Positions 50,236 through 60,270 of a DNA stretch of 64,000 nucleotides are shown here, piece by piece; the stretch's first letter is position 1; each line of letters opens with the position of its first letter. Position numbers and translations under genes: made by a program. Origin of the DNA: Spirochaetae bacterium HGW-Spirochaetae-2 (GTDB lineage: Bacteria > Spirochaetota > Spirochaetia > Sphaerochaetales > Sphaerochaetaceae); the NCBI GenBank assembly GCA_002839355.1, contig PGXW01000004.1, forward strand, positions 30,028 to 94,027. Reading direction: 5' to 3'. Below the pieces are notes generated by a model. The model saw only the letters and a program-made list of their open reading frames with translations. It did no database searches and had not been told where the DNA came from.

Positions 50236-52833
50236 GTGAAGGTGCGTAAGTTTCCCTTGCTTCTGTCCTTGCTTTGTAGCCTGATGGGTCTTCTTGCGCT
50301 TGTTCCGGTGGTTTTTCCCGAATCGTTGTCGAGGTGGGTCCCTTTTTATGGAGACCTGGAGCGTGTGCTCGGGTACCTGATCCTGCATGCTGTTCCGACC
50401 ATAGTGGGAGACCACCTGGTTCCCTATGTGGTTCCCCTGGTCTTCGGTGTATGGGCCGTGTTTTTCGCCGTCACCATCAAAAGGCCGTTCTTCTGGTGGA
50501 TGGTGCCTTACAGTGCATTGATCCTCTATACGGTGTTTCTCTTTTCCCAACTTCTGGTGGGAGCAACAATTCCACAAGCCCTGCTAGTTCGGCTTTCACG
50601 CGAACATACCATGGGTTTGTTGTTGTTGATCCTTTCGTTGTTGCTCGAGTTGACAGTATTCATCCTGCTTACCATCGTGTCCGTGCGGTTCAACCGGATG
50701 TACCGGGAAAAGTATATCTACCCTACCGATTCCAACCGGAAGGTCAAGCGATCCAAGAAGGCAGGAAAGCAAGAACGAAACAGGGAAGAGGAAGAAGCTA
50801 CCGTCATAATCAACCGAAATGAACAGCGCGAGGACCGTACGCCCGGAATGACCTATTCCTCCGACAATGGAAAGTCGCGGGGAACCGTCGACGAAGTCCC
50901 GATGACATTCCCGACGATCAAGCAGCTGCCGAAGTTGAAGACCATCGGGAAACGGGAAGCTGCCGATGCCGGATTGTACGTCGGAAGCGTGAAGGTGACC
51001 AAAGATGATTCGGTGGTCCTTGCCGATACCCCCGTAGAGGATATCGATGAACCGCAGGAAGTTCCCGCGGGGAAAAAGTATGACCCGATCCCTTCGTTGC
51101 GTAGGCAGATGGCTGAGGATGCCATGACCGACCCCATGGTCGTGCCCTCCAGTATTCCGCGCAAGGCAACCAGGCGGGGAGACCCGAAAACGACCGAACC
51201 GGTTGAAGCTGCACCTGAAGTGGAAATTTCGAAATCCGCGGTCGAACCGACCACGGCCAAAGTCCAAGTCCCCGAGGCCCCTTTGGCGGCCCCCAAAGTC
51301 TCCCAGATCGTGACAGAGGATATGGAGGATCTGGACGACATGGAGGTGGTCAGTGGAATCGGAGGACTCCTTTCGTCGAATGAAGGTGCTTCCGCACTTC
51401 TGACCCGCAACAAGCTGAGGTACAATTTCCCTTCGGAAAATCTGCTCGATACCTATCCCGACCATGTCACCGATATCGACGAAGCAACCCGTGAGGCAGG
51501 GGAGAATCTGATTCTTACCCTCAAGCAGTTCAAGGTCGAGGCGACGTTGATGAACATAGTCAAAGGTCCGACCGTCACCATGTTCGAGGTGTCTCCGGCG
51601 CCGGGAGTGCGGGTCAGTTCGATTGTCAGCCTCTCGGACAATATCGCATTGCAGCTGGCCGCCCGCCAGGTCCGTATCGTGGCTCCTATTCCCGGCAAGC
51701 AGGCTGTGGGTATCGAGGTACCGAACAAGAAGCGCTCCATAATCGGATTCAAGGATCTGCTTCCGACGATAGATGCCAAGGGCTATCAGGTTCCCATGGT
51801 CCTCGGACGAAAGATCACCGGAGAACCGGTTGTCATAGAAATCACCCAGACACCGCACCTGCTCATAGCCGGTGCCACCGGATCGGGAAAGTCGGTCTGT
51901 GTGAATTCCTTGATCTGTTCCCTCCTCTACCGAAGGTCACCGAAGGAAGTCCGCCTGATACTGGTGGATCCCAAGATTGTCGAATTGCGGGTGTACAATG
52001 GAATCCCCCATCTCCTCACACCCGTTATCACCGAGCCGAGGAAAACGATCAAGGCCCTCGAATTCTGCTTGTATGAAATGGACCGCCGCTACAAGTTGCT
52101 CAATGCGCTGGCCGTGCGGAACATCACAGCGTACAACAAGAAGATCCTGGATTTGAAGCTGGCACGTGAACGGTTGCCGTATATCGTGGTGGTCATAGAT
52201 GAGTTCGCCGACCTCATGACAACCGTGGGTAAGGAATTGGAAACCCTGCTTGCCCGATTGGCCGCCATGGCCCGTGCAGTGGGAATCCACCTGGTATTGG
52301 CTACGCAACGGCCCTCGGCGAATGTGATCACGGGTATCATCAAGTCAAATATCCCCACACGCATCGCGTTCATGGTTGCGAGTCAGATAGACAGCCGTAT
52401 CATCATCGATGAGACCGGTGCCGAGAAGCTGCTGGGACGTGGTGACATGCTATTCGCACCCGGGTGGGATCCCAACTCCGTGCGGATACAGGGAGCGTTC
52501 CTCAGCGATGAGGAGGTCGAACGGATCGTAGAGTATGCCAAGACCCAGGGAGAGCCCGATTATCTCGACGAAGCCTTTTTTGAGGAGGACGATACCAGCT
52601 CCGATGATGGTGACGATGACGATTCCATCGATTCGGGTAGTGACGAAGCCCTCATGGAGAAAGCCCTGAAGATTGTCGTGGAACGGCAGAGCGCATCGGC
52701 CTCATACCTGCAACGGCGCCTCAAGATCGGTTACAACCGGGCCGCGAGGTTGGTCGAGCAGATGGAAGACGATGGTCTGGTCGGCCCTGCGCGGGGCAGC
52801 AAACCGCGGGAACTCCTGAAGTTTCCCGATTGA
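50236..52833 (+). CDS. ftsK: DNA translocase FtsK/SpoIIIE
   Basis: An 865-residue translocase for chromosome segregation at the division septum. Four membrane helices fill the first 160 residues, followed by a long charged and Pro-rich linker (about 165-390). The motor domain has LLIAGATGSGKSVCVNSLIC (Walker A), VVVIDEFADLM (Walker B) and LATQRPSANVITGIIKSN. The C-terminal gamma winged helix (SASYLQRRLKIGYNRAARLVEQ) reads KOPS-type sites. GTG 50236 is preferred because AAGGAGGA lies 6 bases before it; ATG 50218 has no such site. Confidence 0.94.
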   Translation: MKVRKFPLLLSLLCSLMGLLALVPVVFPESLSRWVPFYGDLERVLGYLILHAVPTIVGDHLVPYVVPLVFGVWAVFFAVTIKRPFFWWMVPYSALILYTVFLFSQLLVGATIPQALLVRLSREHTMGLLLLILSLLLELTVFILLTIVSVRFNRMYREKYIYPTDSNRKVKRSKKAGKQERNREEEEATVIINRNEQREDRTPGMTYSSDNGKSRGTVDEVPMTFPTIKQLPKLKTIGKREAADAGLYVGSVKVTKDDSVVLADTPVEDIDEPQEVPAGKKYDPIPSLRRQMAEDAMTDPMVVPSSIPRKATRRGDPKTTEPVEAAPEVEISKSAVEPTTAKVQVPEAPLAAPKVSQIVTEDMEDLDDMEVVSGIGGLLSSNEGASALLTRNKLRYNFPSENLLDTYPDHVTDIDEATREAGENLILTLKQFKVEATLMNIVKGPTVTMFEVSPAPGVRVSSIVSLSDNIALQLAARQVRIVAPIPGKQAVGIEVPNKKRSIIGFKDLLPTIDAKGYQVPMVLGRKITGEPVVIEITQTPHLLIAGATGSGKSVCVNSLICSLLYRRSPKEVRLILVDPKIVELRVYNGIPHLLTPVITEPRKTIKALEFCLYEMDRRYKLLNALAVRNITAYNKKILDLKLARERLPYIVVVIDEFADLMTTVGKELETLLARLAAMARAVGIHLVLATQRPSANVITGIIKSNIPTRIAFMVASQIDSRIIIDETGAEKLLGRGDMLFAPGWDPNSVRIQGAFLSDEEVERIVEYAKTQGEPDYLDEAFFEEDDTSSDDGDDDDSIDSGSDEALMEKALKIVVERQSASASYLQRRLKIGYNRAARLVEQMEDDGLVGPARGSKPRELLKFPD

Positions 52834-52857
52834 ACAGTGCACCAAGGAGTTGAGCCC

Positions 52858-53682
52858 ATGGGAATGGTAGGAAAACATGCGATTGTGAATGGACTATTGG
52901 TGGATTCGACCGAAGCCACATTGCCTGTACACGACAGGGAACTGCAATACGGATTCGGTGTCTATGAATCGTTGCGTGTCATCCAAGGCAAAGTCGTCTA
53001 TCCCCAGGACCATATGGTCCGGCTTTTCTATTCCGCCGACGGATTGGGTTTGCGCCATCGGTTCAATGCCGACCAAGTGCTCGGTTGGCTTTATCTCCTG
53101 CTGGAAAGTGACAATATCCAGGAGGCCACCATCCGTGTCCTGCTCATGGGGGGAATGGAAGCCCGGCTCTTTATCACCGCATCGCCTTTGCTGGCCTATC
53201 CCGAAACCTTCTATACCGAGGGAATAAAGGCGATTTCATACCATGGGGAGCGGTTTCTTCCCCAATTCAAGACCTGTTCATTGCTCATGAACTATCTTGC
53301 GTTGCGCCAGGCGAGTAGCCAGGGTGCATTCGAGGCTGTATTGGTGGACTCGAAGGGTCTGGTGCTCGAAGGGACGCGAAGCAACCTGTTCGCATGTAGG
53401 GGCAAGGTTGTGTATACAGCTCCTTCATGTGCTGTCCTGGAGGGTGTCACACGGGACAAGATACTCAAGGCAGCTGAGCAGTTGGGGTATCCGGTGGTGT
53501 TCGAAGCTCCTGCACTTTCCGACCTTGTCGCCGGACAGTTCGACGAGCTGTTCATCTCTTCGACGAGCATGGGAGCCATGCCGGTCTCATCCTTGGATGG
53601 ACGGGTTTTTGCTCCTCCATTTTCGGTCGCCAGTGCGATACACACCCTCATCCGGTATTGGGAGGTGGATGCTCTACACTAA
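52858..53682 (+). CDS. class IV PLP aminotransferase (BCAT/DAAT/ADCL family)
   Basis: A 274-residue fold-type IV PLP enzyme. The early block YGFGVYESLRVIQGKVVYPQ and the later LVDSKGLVLEGTRSNLFAC are family hallmarks. The catalytic Lys is probably in FLPQFKTCSLLMNYLAL. Branched-chain aminotransferase, D-amino-acid transaminase and 4-amino-4-deoxychorismate lyase cannot be separated by eye. AAGGAG lies 10 bases before ATG 52858; ATG 52864 is also possible. It follows ftsK by 24 bp. Confidence 0.88.
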   Translation: MGMVGKHAIVNGLLVDSTEATLPVHDRELQYGFGVYESLRVIQGKVVYPQDHMVRLFYSADGLGLRHRFNADQVLGWLYLLLESDNIQEATIRVLLMGGMEARLFITASPLLAYPETFYTEGIKAISYHGERFLPQFKTCSLLMNYLALRQASSQGAFEAVLVDSKGLVLEGTRSNLFACRGKVVYTAPSCAVLEGVTRDKILKAAEQLGYPVVFEAPALSDLVAGQFDELFISSTSMGAMPVSSLDGRVFAPPFSVASAIHTLIRYWEVDALH

Positions 53683-53709
53683 TGTTGCAAAAGAGAGTAT
53701 AGTTGGGGC

Positions 53710-55560
53710 ATGAAATTCAAAGAACTACCACTACACGAAGAAGTAATCAAGGGGATAGAATCCGCCGGCTTCATCGACTGCATGCCTGTGCAGGAGAAAG
53801 TCCTCCCCGGAGCCCTGCAAGGCAGGGATATCATGGCGCAATCAAAGACCGGATCTGGTAAGACCGCCGTTTTCCTCATAACGTTGTTGCAGAAATTCGT
53901 AGACGCACGAGATGAAGCAAGAAAATTGCCGCCCGAAGAGGCATTTAAAGTAAAACTGCCAGTTGCACTGATCATAGCCCCGACCCGTGAGCTCGCTGTC
54001 CAGATTGAGGATGATGCGAGAATCCTCTCCTCTGGAATCCCCGATTTCCGTATCGGCTGCTTTTACGGTGGAGTTGGGTATGCGAAACAGGACAAGCAGG
54101 TGATTGAAGGTGTGGACCTGATCATCGGAACTCCCGGACGGATCCTGGATTTCCAGCAGATGGGCAAGTTGCACTTCAAGACAGTCGATACGTTCGTCAT
54201 CGATGAAGCCGACCGGTTGTTCGACATGGGCTTTTATCCCGATATCCAGAAGATGTTCAAGATGATGGTGGTCCGCGAGCAGCGGCAAACCATGCTCTTC
54301 AGCGCCACCTTGGGGACACGGGTCCGCAACCTGGCTTGGGATTACATGAACAATCCTCTGGAGATCGAGGTGCAACCCGAAGAGATAACGGTCAACCTCA
54401 TAACGCAGGGATTGTATCACGTGGCCAAGAACGAGAAGTTCGACCTGTTCCTCAGGATCATGGCCAAGGAAAATCCAACCAATGCCCTGATATTCACCAA
54501 TACGAAAGCGAAAGCTGTGGAAATCAGCAAGCGCCTGAATGTAAATGGATACACCACGCAATACCTCATGGGTGATTTGCCCCAGAGCAAGCGGCTTCAG
54601 GTAATAAACCGGATGAAAAGCGGGGAACTGCGATTTTTGGTGGCTACCGATGTTGCCGCGCGGGGCTTGCAGATCGACGACCTCGAGTTTGTGGTCAACT
54701 ACGATATTCCCGAGGACTTCGAGAGCTATGTGCACAGGATTGGAAGAACCGCACGTGCCGGTAAATCGGGCAAGGCCATCATGTTGGCCTGCGAACAGTT
54801 CGTCTATGGTCTTGAAGCGATCGAGAGTTATATCCAAATGAAAATTCCCGTACTATGGGCTGACGAAGAGACGTTGCCTCCTGTCGAGGATAAAAGTGCC
54901 AAGATGCGCTTCAGGGACTTGGTCGATGAGAGCGAGTATGCCTCGCGATCGAACAGTTCCGGACCCCGGTCCCGCAATGTTTCGGGCAGGGGCAAGGGAG
55001 CACCTGGTGCGCGGCCGCGTTCAGGCGACAGTCGCAAACCGAGACCTTCCACAGCGAAGACCGCTTCCGCTCCTACTGAAAGACCTGCCCCGCGGACCGC
55101 GACCAAGAGTGCGCCAAGAGCTCAGGCAAGTGGGAATCCGGTGTCGGCATCGCGCCCGAAACCTGCTCGGAACGACAAGAGTTACAATGAGATCCAGAAG
55201 ATGGATTTCGAGGAGCGGATCGCCTATTACAAGCAAGTCTATAGTACCGAAGGAAAGCCGACTGTAGCCTCCGATGCTCCGAAAACCTCTTCGAAACCTG
55301 TGCAGAAGTCTCGGCCAAGACCACAGGCGGGTGTGCAAGGAGACTCTTGGGAGAAGACACAGGCGAAATCCAAGGCGAAACAGCCGTCACGACCTCAAGG
55401 CGGTGCACAACAGGCAAAACCACAATCGAAACCACAAGCGAAGCCGCAAGCAAGGCCCCAGGCAAAACCGCAAGCACAACCTACCGCTGTCGAAGCGGCA
55501 CCTCAGAAAAAACAGGGCCTCCTGGCCCGGTTGTTCAAGAGGAAGAAAGGTGATGCTTAA
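53710..55560 (+). CDS. DEAD-box RNA helicase with a long basic tail (RhlE type)
   Basis: A 616-residue helicase. The core (about 1-390) has AQSKTGSGKTAVFLI (motif I), VIDEADRLFDMGF (DEAD), FSATLG (motif III), ARGLQIDDLEFVVNYD and HRIGRTARAGKSG (motif VI). The C-terminal 220 residues are rich in Arg, Lys, Pro, Gln, Ala and Ser, with short repeats such as KPQAKPQARPQAKPQAQ, and end in LLARLFKRKK. Such tails hold RNA and may promote condensates. It probably works in ribosome assembly or RNA decay. Its stop overlaps the next start by 8 bases. Confidence 0.93.
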   Translation: MKFKELPLHEEVIKGIESAGFIDCMPVQEKVLPGALQGRDIMAQSKTGSGKTAVFLITLLQKFVDARDEARKLPPEEAFKVKLPVALIIAPTRELAVQIEDDARILSSGIPDFRIGCFYGGVGYAKQDKQVIEGVDLIIGTPGRILDFQQMGKLHFKTVDTFVIDEADRLFDMGFYPDIQKMFKMMVVREQRQTMLFSATLGTRVRNLAWDYMNNPLEIEVQPEEITVNLITQGLYHVAKNEKFDLFLRIMAKENPTNALIFTNTKAKAVEISKRLNVNGYTTQYLMGDLPQSKRLQVINRMKSGELRFLVATDVAARGLQIDDLEFVVNYDIPEDFESYVHRIGRTARAGKSGKAIMLACEQFVYGLEAIESYIQMKIPVLWADEETLPPVEDKSAKMRFRDLVDESEYASRSNSSGPRSRNVSGRGKGAPGARPRSGDSRKPRPSTAKTASAPTERPAPRTATKSAPRAQASGNPVSASRPKPARNDKSYNEIQKMDFEERIAYYKQVYSTEGKPTVASDAPKTSSKPVQKSRPRPQAGVQGDSWEKTQAKSKAKQPSRPQGGAQQAKPQSKPQAKPQARPQAKPQAQPTAVEAAPQKKQGLLARLFKRKKGDA

Positions 55561-57271
55561 ACGGTTCCTTTCCTACTACTCGCCTTACAAACGATTGTTC
55601 TTTCTCGATATGGGAGCAGCGGTCCTCGGATCGTTGCTTTCGATTCTATTCCCCCAACTGACACGTGAACTGCTGCGCACCTATATACCGAACCACGACT
55701 GGTCCATGATGCTGTCTGTATTCGGTGTCATGCTCGGTATCTATGTGGTACAGACGTTGTGCACCTATATCAGGGTGCGTTGGGGTCATCAGCTTGGTGT
55801 ATTCATGGAGAGCGACATGCGCCAGGACCTCTTCGGACACCTCCAGCGACTCTCTTTCCGGTATTTCGACAGGACCAAGACAGGACACCTCATGTCGCGT
55901 ATCACCAACGACCTGTTCATGATAACCGAGACGGCGCACCATGGCCCCGAGGACCTGCTTATCTCCATCGTCGTCATTATCGGAGCCTACACGGTCATGT
56001 TCTTCAACAACGTGCCGTTGGCACTGGTTTCCATCATCCCACTTCCCATCATGCTGTTCTTCGGTATCCATTACGGGCGCAAGCTCAAGGCCGGCTTCCG
56101 TGAGGTCCGCTCGACAGTCGCCGACGTGAATTCGGTGGTCGAGAATTCGATCCAAGGGGTTAGGGAAGTGCAATCCTTCACAAGCGAAGGATATGAGAAG
56201 CAGAAGTTCAAACAGGTGAATACCATCTTCCAGAATGCCCGGAGCAACCAGTACCGGGTCATGGCCCGCTACGAATCGACCATGCTGCTCTTCCGGGAAC
56301 TCTACTACTTCACCACCGTGGCCGGGGGAGCCGTACTGATCTACCTCGGGAAAGTCCCTGTATACGACCTGGTGGCCTTCATTCTGTATGTCGGAGTCGT
56401 ATTGCCCCCGATCGACCGGCTTATCCATTTCACCGAACAGCTGCAGCAGGGGATGGCGGCATTCGAACGGTTCGTCGAGGTCATGGACATCCAGAGTGAT
56501 ATCAACGACCGCCCCGATGCAGTCGACCTGAACGTGACGGAAGGTGCCATCCGATTCGACCATGTCCATTTCCGGTATGGCTCCGATGGAGAGGACGTCC
56601 TGGCCGGAATCGATATCGAAATCGCCGGTGGTTCGACCATTGCCATTGTCGGTGAATCCGGGGCGGGCAAGAGCACCTTGGTTTCCCTTGTTCCCCGGTT
56701 CTACGAGCCGGTGGAGGGTAGTATCCTGATAGACGGACAGGATATCGGAAAGGTGAAGAAGGCCTCGCTACGCAAGCAGATCGGTTTTGTCCAGCAGAAT
56801 GTATTCCTTTTCGACGGTACCATCAGGGAAAACCTGAAATATGGCAAGGGTGATGCGACCGACGAAGAGATGTACGATGCGTTGGAAAAGGCGAATCTCG
56901 GTACCTTCATCCGCTCTTTGCCTGCAGGTTTGGATACCGAGGTCGGAGAACGCGGTACCCGGTTGTCGGGTGGCCAAAAGCAACGGATTTCAATTGCCCG
57001 TGTGTTCCTGAAGAATCCCCGCCTGCTGATTTTCGACGAGGCTACCTCCTCGTTGGATACGGAGTCGGAATACCAGATCCAGGATGCTTTCAAGCGTCTT
57101 GCGTCGGGACGGACCGCAATTGTGATCGCACACCGCTTGACGACCGTGCGGGATGCCGACATCATCTATGTACTGGCCAATGGTGCCATCGTGGAATCGG
57201 GCGACCATGAATCCCTGATCTCCGCAAACGGCCAGTATGCCAAACTCTATCGGAACCAGGAACTCCGTTGA
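55553..57271 (+). CDS. ABC exporter with fused membrane and ATPase domains (MsbA type)
   Basis: A 572-residue half-transporter. The membrane domain (about 1-320) has six helices, with VFMESDMRQDLFGHLQRLSF-type coupling regions. The ATPase has Walker A VGESGAGKST, LSGGQKQRISIARVF and Walker B LLIFDEATSSLDTESE. It should act as a homodimer to export a lipid or hydrophobic compound. ATG 55553 overlaps the helicase stop. A PlsC-type acyltransferase follows 16 bp later, and lipid export fits that context. Confidence 0.93.
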   Translation: MLKRFLSYYSPYKRLFFLDMGAAVLGSLLSILFPQLTRELLRTYIPNHDWSMMLSVFGVMLGIYVVQTLCTYIRVRWGHQLGVFMESDMRQDLFGHLQRLSFRYFDRTKTGHLMSRITNDLFMITETAHHGPEDLLISIVVIIGAYTVMFFNNVPLALVSIIPLPIMLFFGIHYGRKLKAGFREVRSTVADVNSVVENSIQGVREVQSFTSEGYEKQKFKQVNTIFQNARSNQYRVMARYESTMLLFRELYYFTTVAGGAVLIYLGKVPVYDLVAFILYVGVVLPPIDRLIHFTEQLQQGMAAFERFVEVMDIQSDINDRPDAVDLNVTEGAIRFDHVHFRYGSDGEDVLAGIDIEIAGGSTIAIVGESGAGKSTLVSLVPRFYEPVEGSILIDGQDIGKVKKASLRKQIGFVQQNVFLFDGTIRENLKYGKGDATDEEMYDALEKANLGTFIRSLPAGLDTEVGERGTRLSGGQKQRISIARVFLKNPRLLIFDEATSSLDTESEYQIQDAFKRLASGRTAIVIAHRLTTVRDADIIYVLANGAIVESGDHESLISANGQYAKLYRNQELR

Positions 57272-57287
57272 TCGGGAGGTTGTAGTT

Positions 57288-58034
57288 TTGAAATATATCC
57301 ATCTGTTCATTGCCGTGCTTATTGTTGTACCGACGTTTGTCATCTCTATGGTTGTGGCAAAATTTCCCGCGTTCATCTTGCGGTTGTTCAAAGCCGACAA
57401 GGCGGCGGACAAATGGATGCGGTTCAACGGTACGAATATCAGCCGCACCGTGCTGTTCTCCTTGAACACCCGGGTGGAAGTTTCGGGATTGGAACGGATC
57501 CCTGCCGAGGGAACGCCGGTCTGTTTTGTCTCGAACCACCAGAGTATGGTCGACATTCCGGCTGCCATCGTGGGATTGCGCATTTGGGCGGGCTTTATCG
57601 CGAAAGCGGAATTGAAGCGGGTTCCCATGCTCAGCACGTGGATCAAGTCGATGAATTGCATCTATATCGACCGGAGAAGTCCCCGATCGTCGATAGAAGC
57701 GATACTCAAGGGTGTCGAGAATATCCGAAAGGGCATCCCCATGTTCGTGTTTCCTGAAGGAACTAGGAGCAAGGATGGAAGTCTGGGGGAATTCAAGAGT
57801 GGTAGCCTGAAACTTGCAACCCGGGCCAAAGCCGTCATCGTTCCCATTACCATAGAAGGTTCCAGGAAGGCCCTTGAACAGAAGCGTGGCGTTGGTAGCG
57901 TCGTCGTCCATGTGTCGGTCGGCGAACCCATTCCGACTGCGGATTTGGATGAGCAGCAGTTGAAGGAACTTCCCGATGTCGTCTATGGGGCTATCGGCCA
58001 GCAGTTCATGGCGATAGCAGAAAAGACAGTATGA
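57288..58034 (+). CDS. 1-acyl-sn-glycerol-3-phosphate acyltransferase (PlsC type)
   Basis: A 248-residue membrane-bound acyltransferase. The catalytic motif HX4D reads SNHQSMVDIP (about residue 83), and FPEGTRSKDG (about 158) is the substrate block. An N-terminal membrane helix (YIHLFIAVLIVVPTFVISMV) anchors it. It makes phosphatidic acid. TTG 57288 is the start, with GGGAGG 8 bases before it. It overlaps the ECF ATPase by 4 bases. Confidence 0.91.
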   Translation: MKYIHLFIAVLIVVPTFVISMVVAKFPAFILRLFKADKAADKWMRFNGTNISRTVLFSLNTRVEVSGLERIPAEGTPVCFVSNHQSMVDIPAAIVGLRIWAGFIAKAELKRVPMLSTWIKSMNCIYIDRRSPRSSIEAILKGVENIRKGIPMFVFPEGTRSKDGSLGEFKSGSLKLATRAKAVIVPITIEGSRKALEQKRGVGSVVVHVSVGEPIPTADLDEQQLKELPDVVYGAIGQQFMAIAEKTV

Positions 58035-59464
58035 AGACAGCAGTGGACATTGCCGATCTCTCCTTCACCTATCGGAGATACGGCGGACAGGCACAACCCG
58101 ACCCCGTCCTGCGAGCGGTGACCCTCTCTCTGCCGGAAGGTTCCAAGACCTTGGTCCTCGGTGCTCCCGATAGTGGGAAATCGACATTGTCCAAAATCCT
58201 CTGCTCCCTGGTCCCACGGCATTTCGACGGCGACCTCGGTGGAGCCATCCGGATCGATGGTACCGATATTTCCACCTGTACACCGTGGGAGCTCATGACG
58301 CGGGTGACTTTGGTGGCACAGAATCCCCAGGAACAGCTGCTCATGACCACCTGTGCCGATGAGGTTGCCTTTCCATTGGAATCGCTCGGAATCGAACGCA
58401 CGGCATTGGTCGATACGGTCCACAACGCATTGCAGCGGTGGGGCCTCTACTCGATGGCACAGGTGAATCCGCAGGAGATTTCGGGTGGGGAACGAAAACG
58501 GCTGCTCCTTGCCGTGACCGAAGCCATCGATGCTCCCATTTGGATCATGGATGAACCGTTCGACGATCTCGACGAACAGTGGCGGCAACTGTTGTTGTCC
58601 CGTATCCTGGGGAAGAAAGGGACTGTCGTGGTGTTTGCCTCGCGATATCTCGATGAATTCCGTGGAAATTTCGACACCTACTGTCACCTTTTCGGGGGAA
58701 ACATCGTCCGCAAGAGCGAGGAGGAGATTGTCGTGGAGTTCGACCGGGAGTGCGAATTGCAGTTTGCCCCCATGCAGGAGGAACCTGCCGAGCTTCCGAA
58801 CCACGAATTGCACTGTACGAACCTCTCCATAGTGCATCCCCGGCGTTCCGTCTCCTCAGACCAACCGTTCTCATTGAGTGTACCCGAATTCAATATCGCT
58901 TCGGGAGAAGTGGTGGCACTTGTCGGACCGAATGGAGCTGGAAAAAGTACCCTCAGTCGTGTATTGTGCGGCCTCGATCCGTTGGTCGAGGGCAGCATCA
59001 CCATCGATGGCTCTGCGATCGCAGGTAAAGGCTTGCAGACCCGAGTGGGCTATCTATTCCAAAATCCCGACTATGGTATTTTCCTTCCGACCGTCCGTGA
59101 TGAATTGGGATGGTCCTTGCGACAGATCCGACGCCTGGGAACAGAGGAGCGTGAACAAATGGTCCGTTCGTGTGCACGGTTGTTCCATCTGGACCTTGAT
59201 GACAATCCCACCATGATGGGGTACGGCGCACGTAAACAGCTGCAAGCCGCGGTCTACTATCTGCTCGACCGTCCGTTCGTGATCATCGACGAATTGGATA
59301 GCGGCGTCACCTATGCCGCGGCATTCGAAATCGTGTCGCTGCTGCGCAAGAATGGGGCGGCTATCGTAATCATTACCCACGACCGATCGTTTGCCCGCAA
59401 TATTGCCCAGCGTCAATACACCATAACCAATGGCGTGGTCTCTCCTTCGGAGGTTGGTGTATGA
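58031..59464 (+). CDS. ECF transporter ATPase with two fused ATPase domains
   Basis: A 477-residue fusion of the two energising ATPases (EcfA and EcfA'). The first half has Walker A GAPDSGKST, signature ISGGERKRLLLAV and Walker B IWIMDEPFDDLD. The second half has Walker A GPNGAGKST, but the signature has decayed to GYGARKQLQAA and Walker B reads FVIIDELDSGVT, so the two nucleotide sites are probably unequal. It overlaps plsC upstream (4 bases) and ecfT downstream (4 bases). The transporter is completed by ecfT and the S component. The vitamin it moves is unknown. Confidence 0.92.
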   Translation: MKTAVDIADLSFTYRRYGGQAQPDPVLRAVTLSLPEGSKTLVLGAPDSGKSTLSKILCSLVPRHFDGDLGGAIRIDGTDISTCTPWELMTRVTLVAQNPQEQLLMTTCADEVAFPLESLGIERTALVDTVHNALQRWGLYSMAQVNPQEISGGERKRLLLAVTEAIDAPIWIMDEPFDDLDEQWRQLLLSRILGKKGTVVVFASRYLDEFRGNFDTYCHLFGGNIVRKSEEEIVVEFDRECELQFAPMQEEPAELPNHELHCTNLSIVHPRRSVSSDQPFSLSVPEFNIASGEVVALVGPNGAGKSTLSRVLCGLDPLVEGSITIDGSAIAGKGLQTRVGYLFQNPDYGIFLPTVRDELGWSLRQIRRLGTEEREQMVRSCARLFHLDLDDNPTMMGYGARKQLQAAVYYLLDRPFVIIDELDSGVTYAAAFEIVSLLRKNGAAIVIITHDRSFARNIAQRQYTITNGVVSPSEVGV

Positions 59465-60234
59465 CCACAAGCACCTTTGTCGCCGGGAGGGGATTCCTCT
59501 ATATCTTCGATGCGAGGGCCAAATTGTTCACGGTCCTGCTCTTGTGTGTCATGGTGTTCCTGCCGATCCGTCAAACGGGTCTGTGGACACTCGTCGCCGC
59601 TTCGTTTCTCAGCGCCTGGTACGCGACAGACTTCAAGCAGGCATTGCAGCCGATCAAGACGATACTGTTCGTATTGGTCATCATGATCCTCTTTACGCCA
59701 TTGACCTATCGTGACGGTGAAGTGCTGGTACGGCTCGGACAATTTCCCTTGGCTACCAAAGAAGCTTTGGTGAACCTGAATATCCTGGTCGCACGGTTTC
59801 TCGGAATCACCTATATCTGTACACTCTACATGTGGACGACCCCGATGGCGGATATCAATCTCGCCCTCCGTTGGTATGGGCTTTCCTACCACGCCGCCCT
59901 TGTCTTGACTCTCGCGTTCCGGTTCGTTCCCTATATCGCCGACTCCTTCCGAATGATCCAGGACTCGCATGCCCTGCGCAACGCTACGGTTTCCGATGGC
60001 GAGCGTACGGGACGGCATCGGCTGGCCGATCTCATGCCGACAGTTACCGCCGCATTGGTTGTGGCACTCAAGTCGATACCCCATCTGGCTATGAGTCTCG
60101 AGCACCGTGGACTTGGAAGGGAGACGAAACGGACCAGTTACCGACGTTTGGTCGCCAAGGGTGGACTCTTTACCCATTTGTTACTTTCGGTTATGATTCC
60201 GACAGTTTTCTGGTTAGTGTTCAATACCCTCTAA
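59461..60234 (+). CDS. ecfT: ECF transporter transmembrane protein EcfT
   Basis: A 257-residue membrane protein of the CbiQ/EcfT family. Five or six helices are present, and the family's cytoplasmic coupling helices show Ala-Arg-x motifs, seen here as ALKSIPHLAMSLEHRGLGR. Other landmarks are LALRWYGLSYHAALVLTLAFRF and MIQDSHALRNATV. It couples the fused ATPase to the S component. It starts in the ATGA overlap with the ATPase stop. Confidence 0.9.
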   Translation: MTTSTFVAGRGFLYIFDARAKLFTVLLLCVMVFLPIRQTGLWTLVAASFLSAWYATDFKQALQPIKTILFVLVIMILFTPLTYRDGEVLVRLGQFPLATKEALVNLNILVARFLGITYICTLYMWTTPMADINLALRWYGLSYHAALVLTLAFRFVPYIADSFRMIQDSHALRNATVSDGERTGRHRLADLMPTVTAALVVALKSIPHLAMSLEHRGLGRETKRTSYRRLVAKGGLFTHLLLSVMIPTVFWLVFNTL

Positions 60235-60270
60235 CACTCCCGACGATACCGGACAAGGAGAAGATCCAAG

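Noticed and set aside
60235..60270. A riboswitch controlling the ECF S component or guaA
   Set aside because: Only 36 bp lie before the S component and 14 bp before guaA; no room for an aptamer, and none is seen before the ATPase gene.
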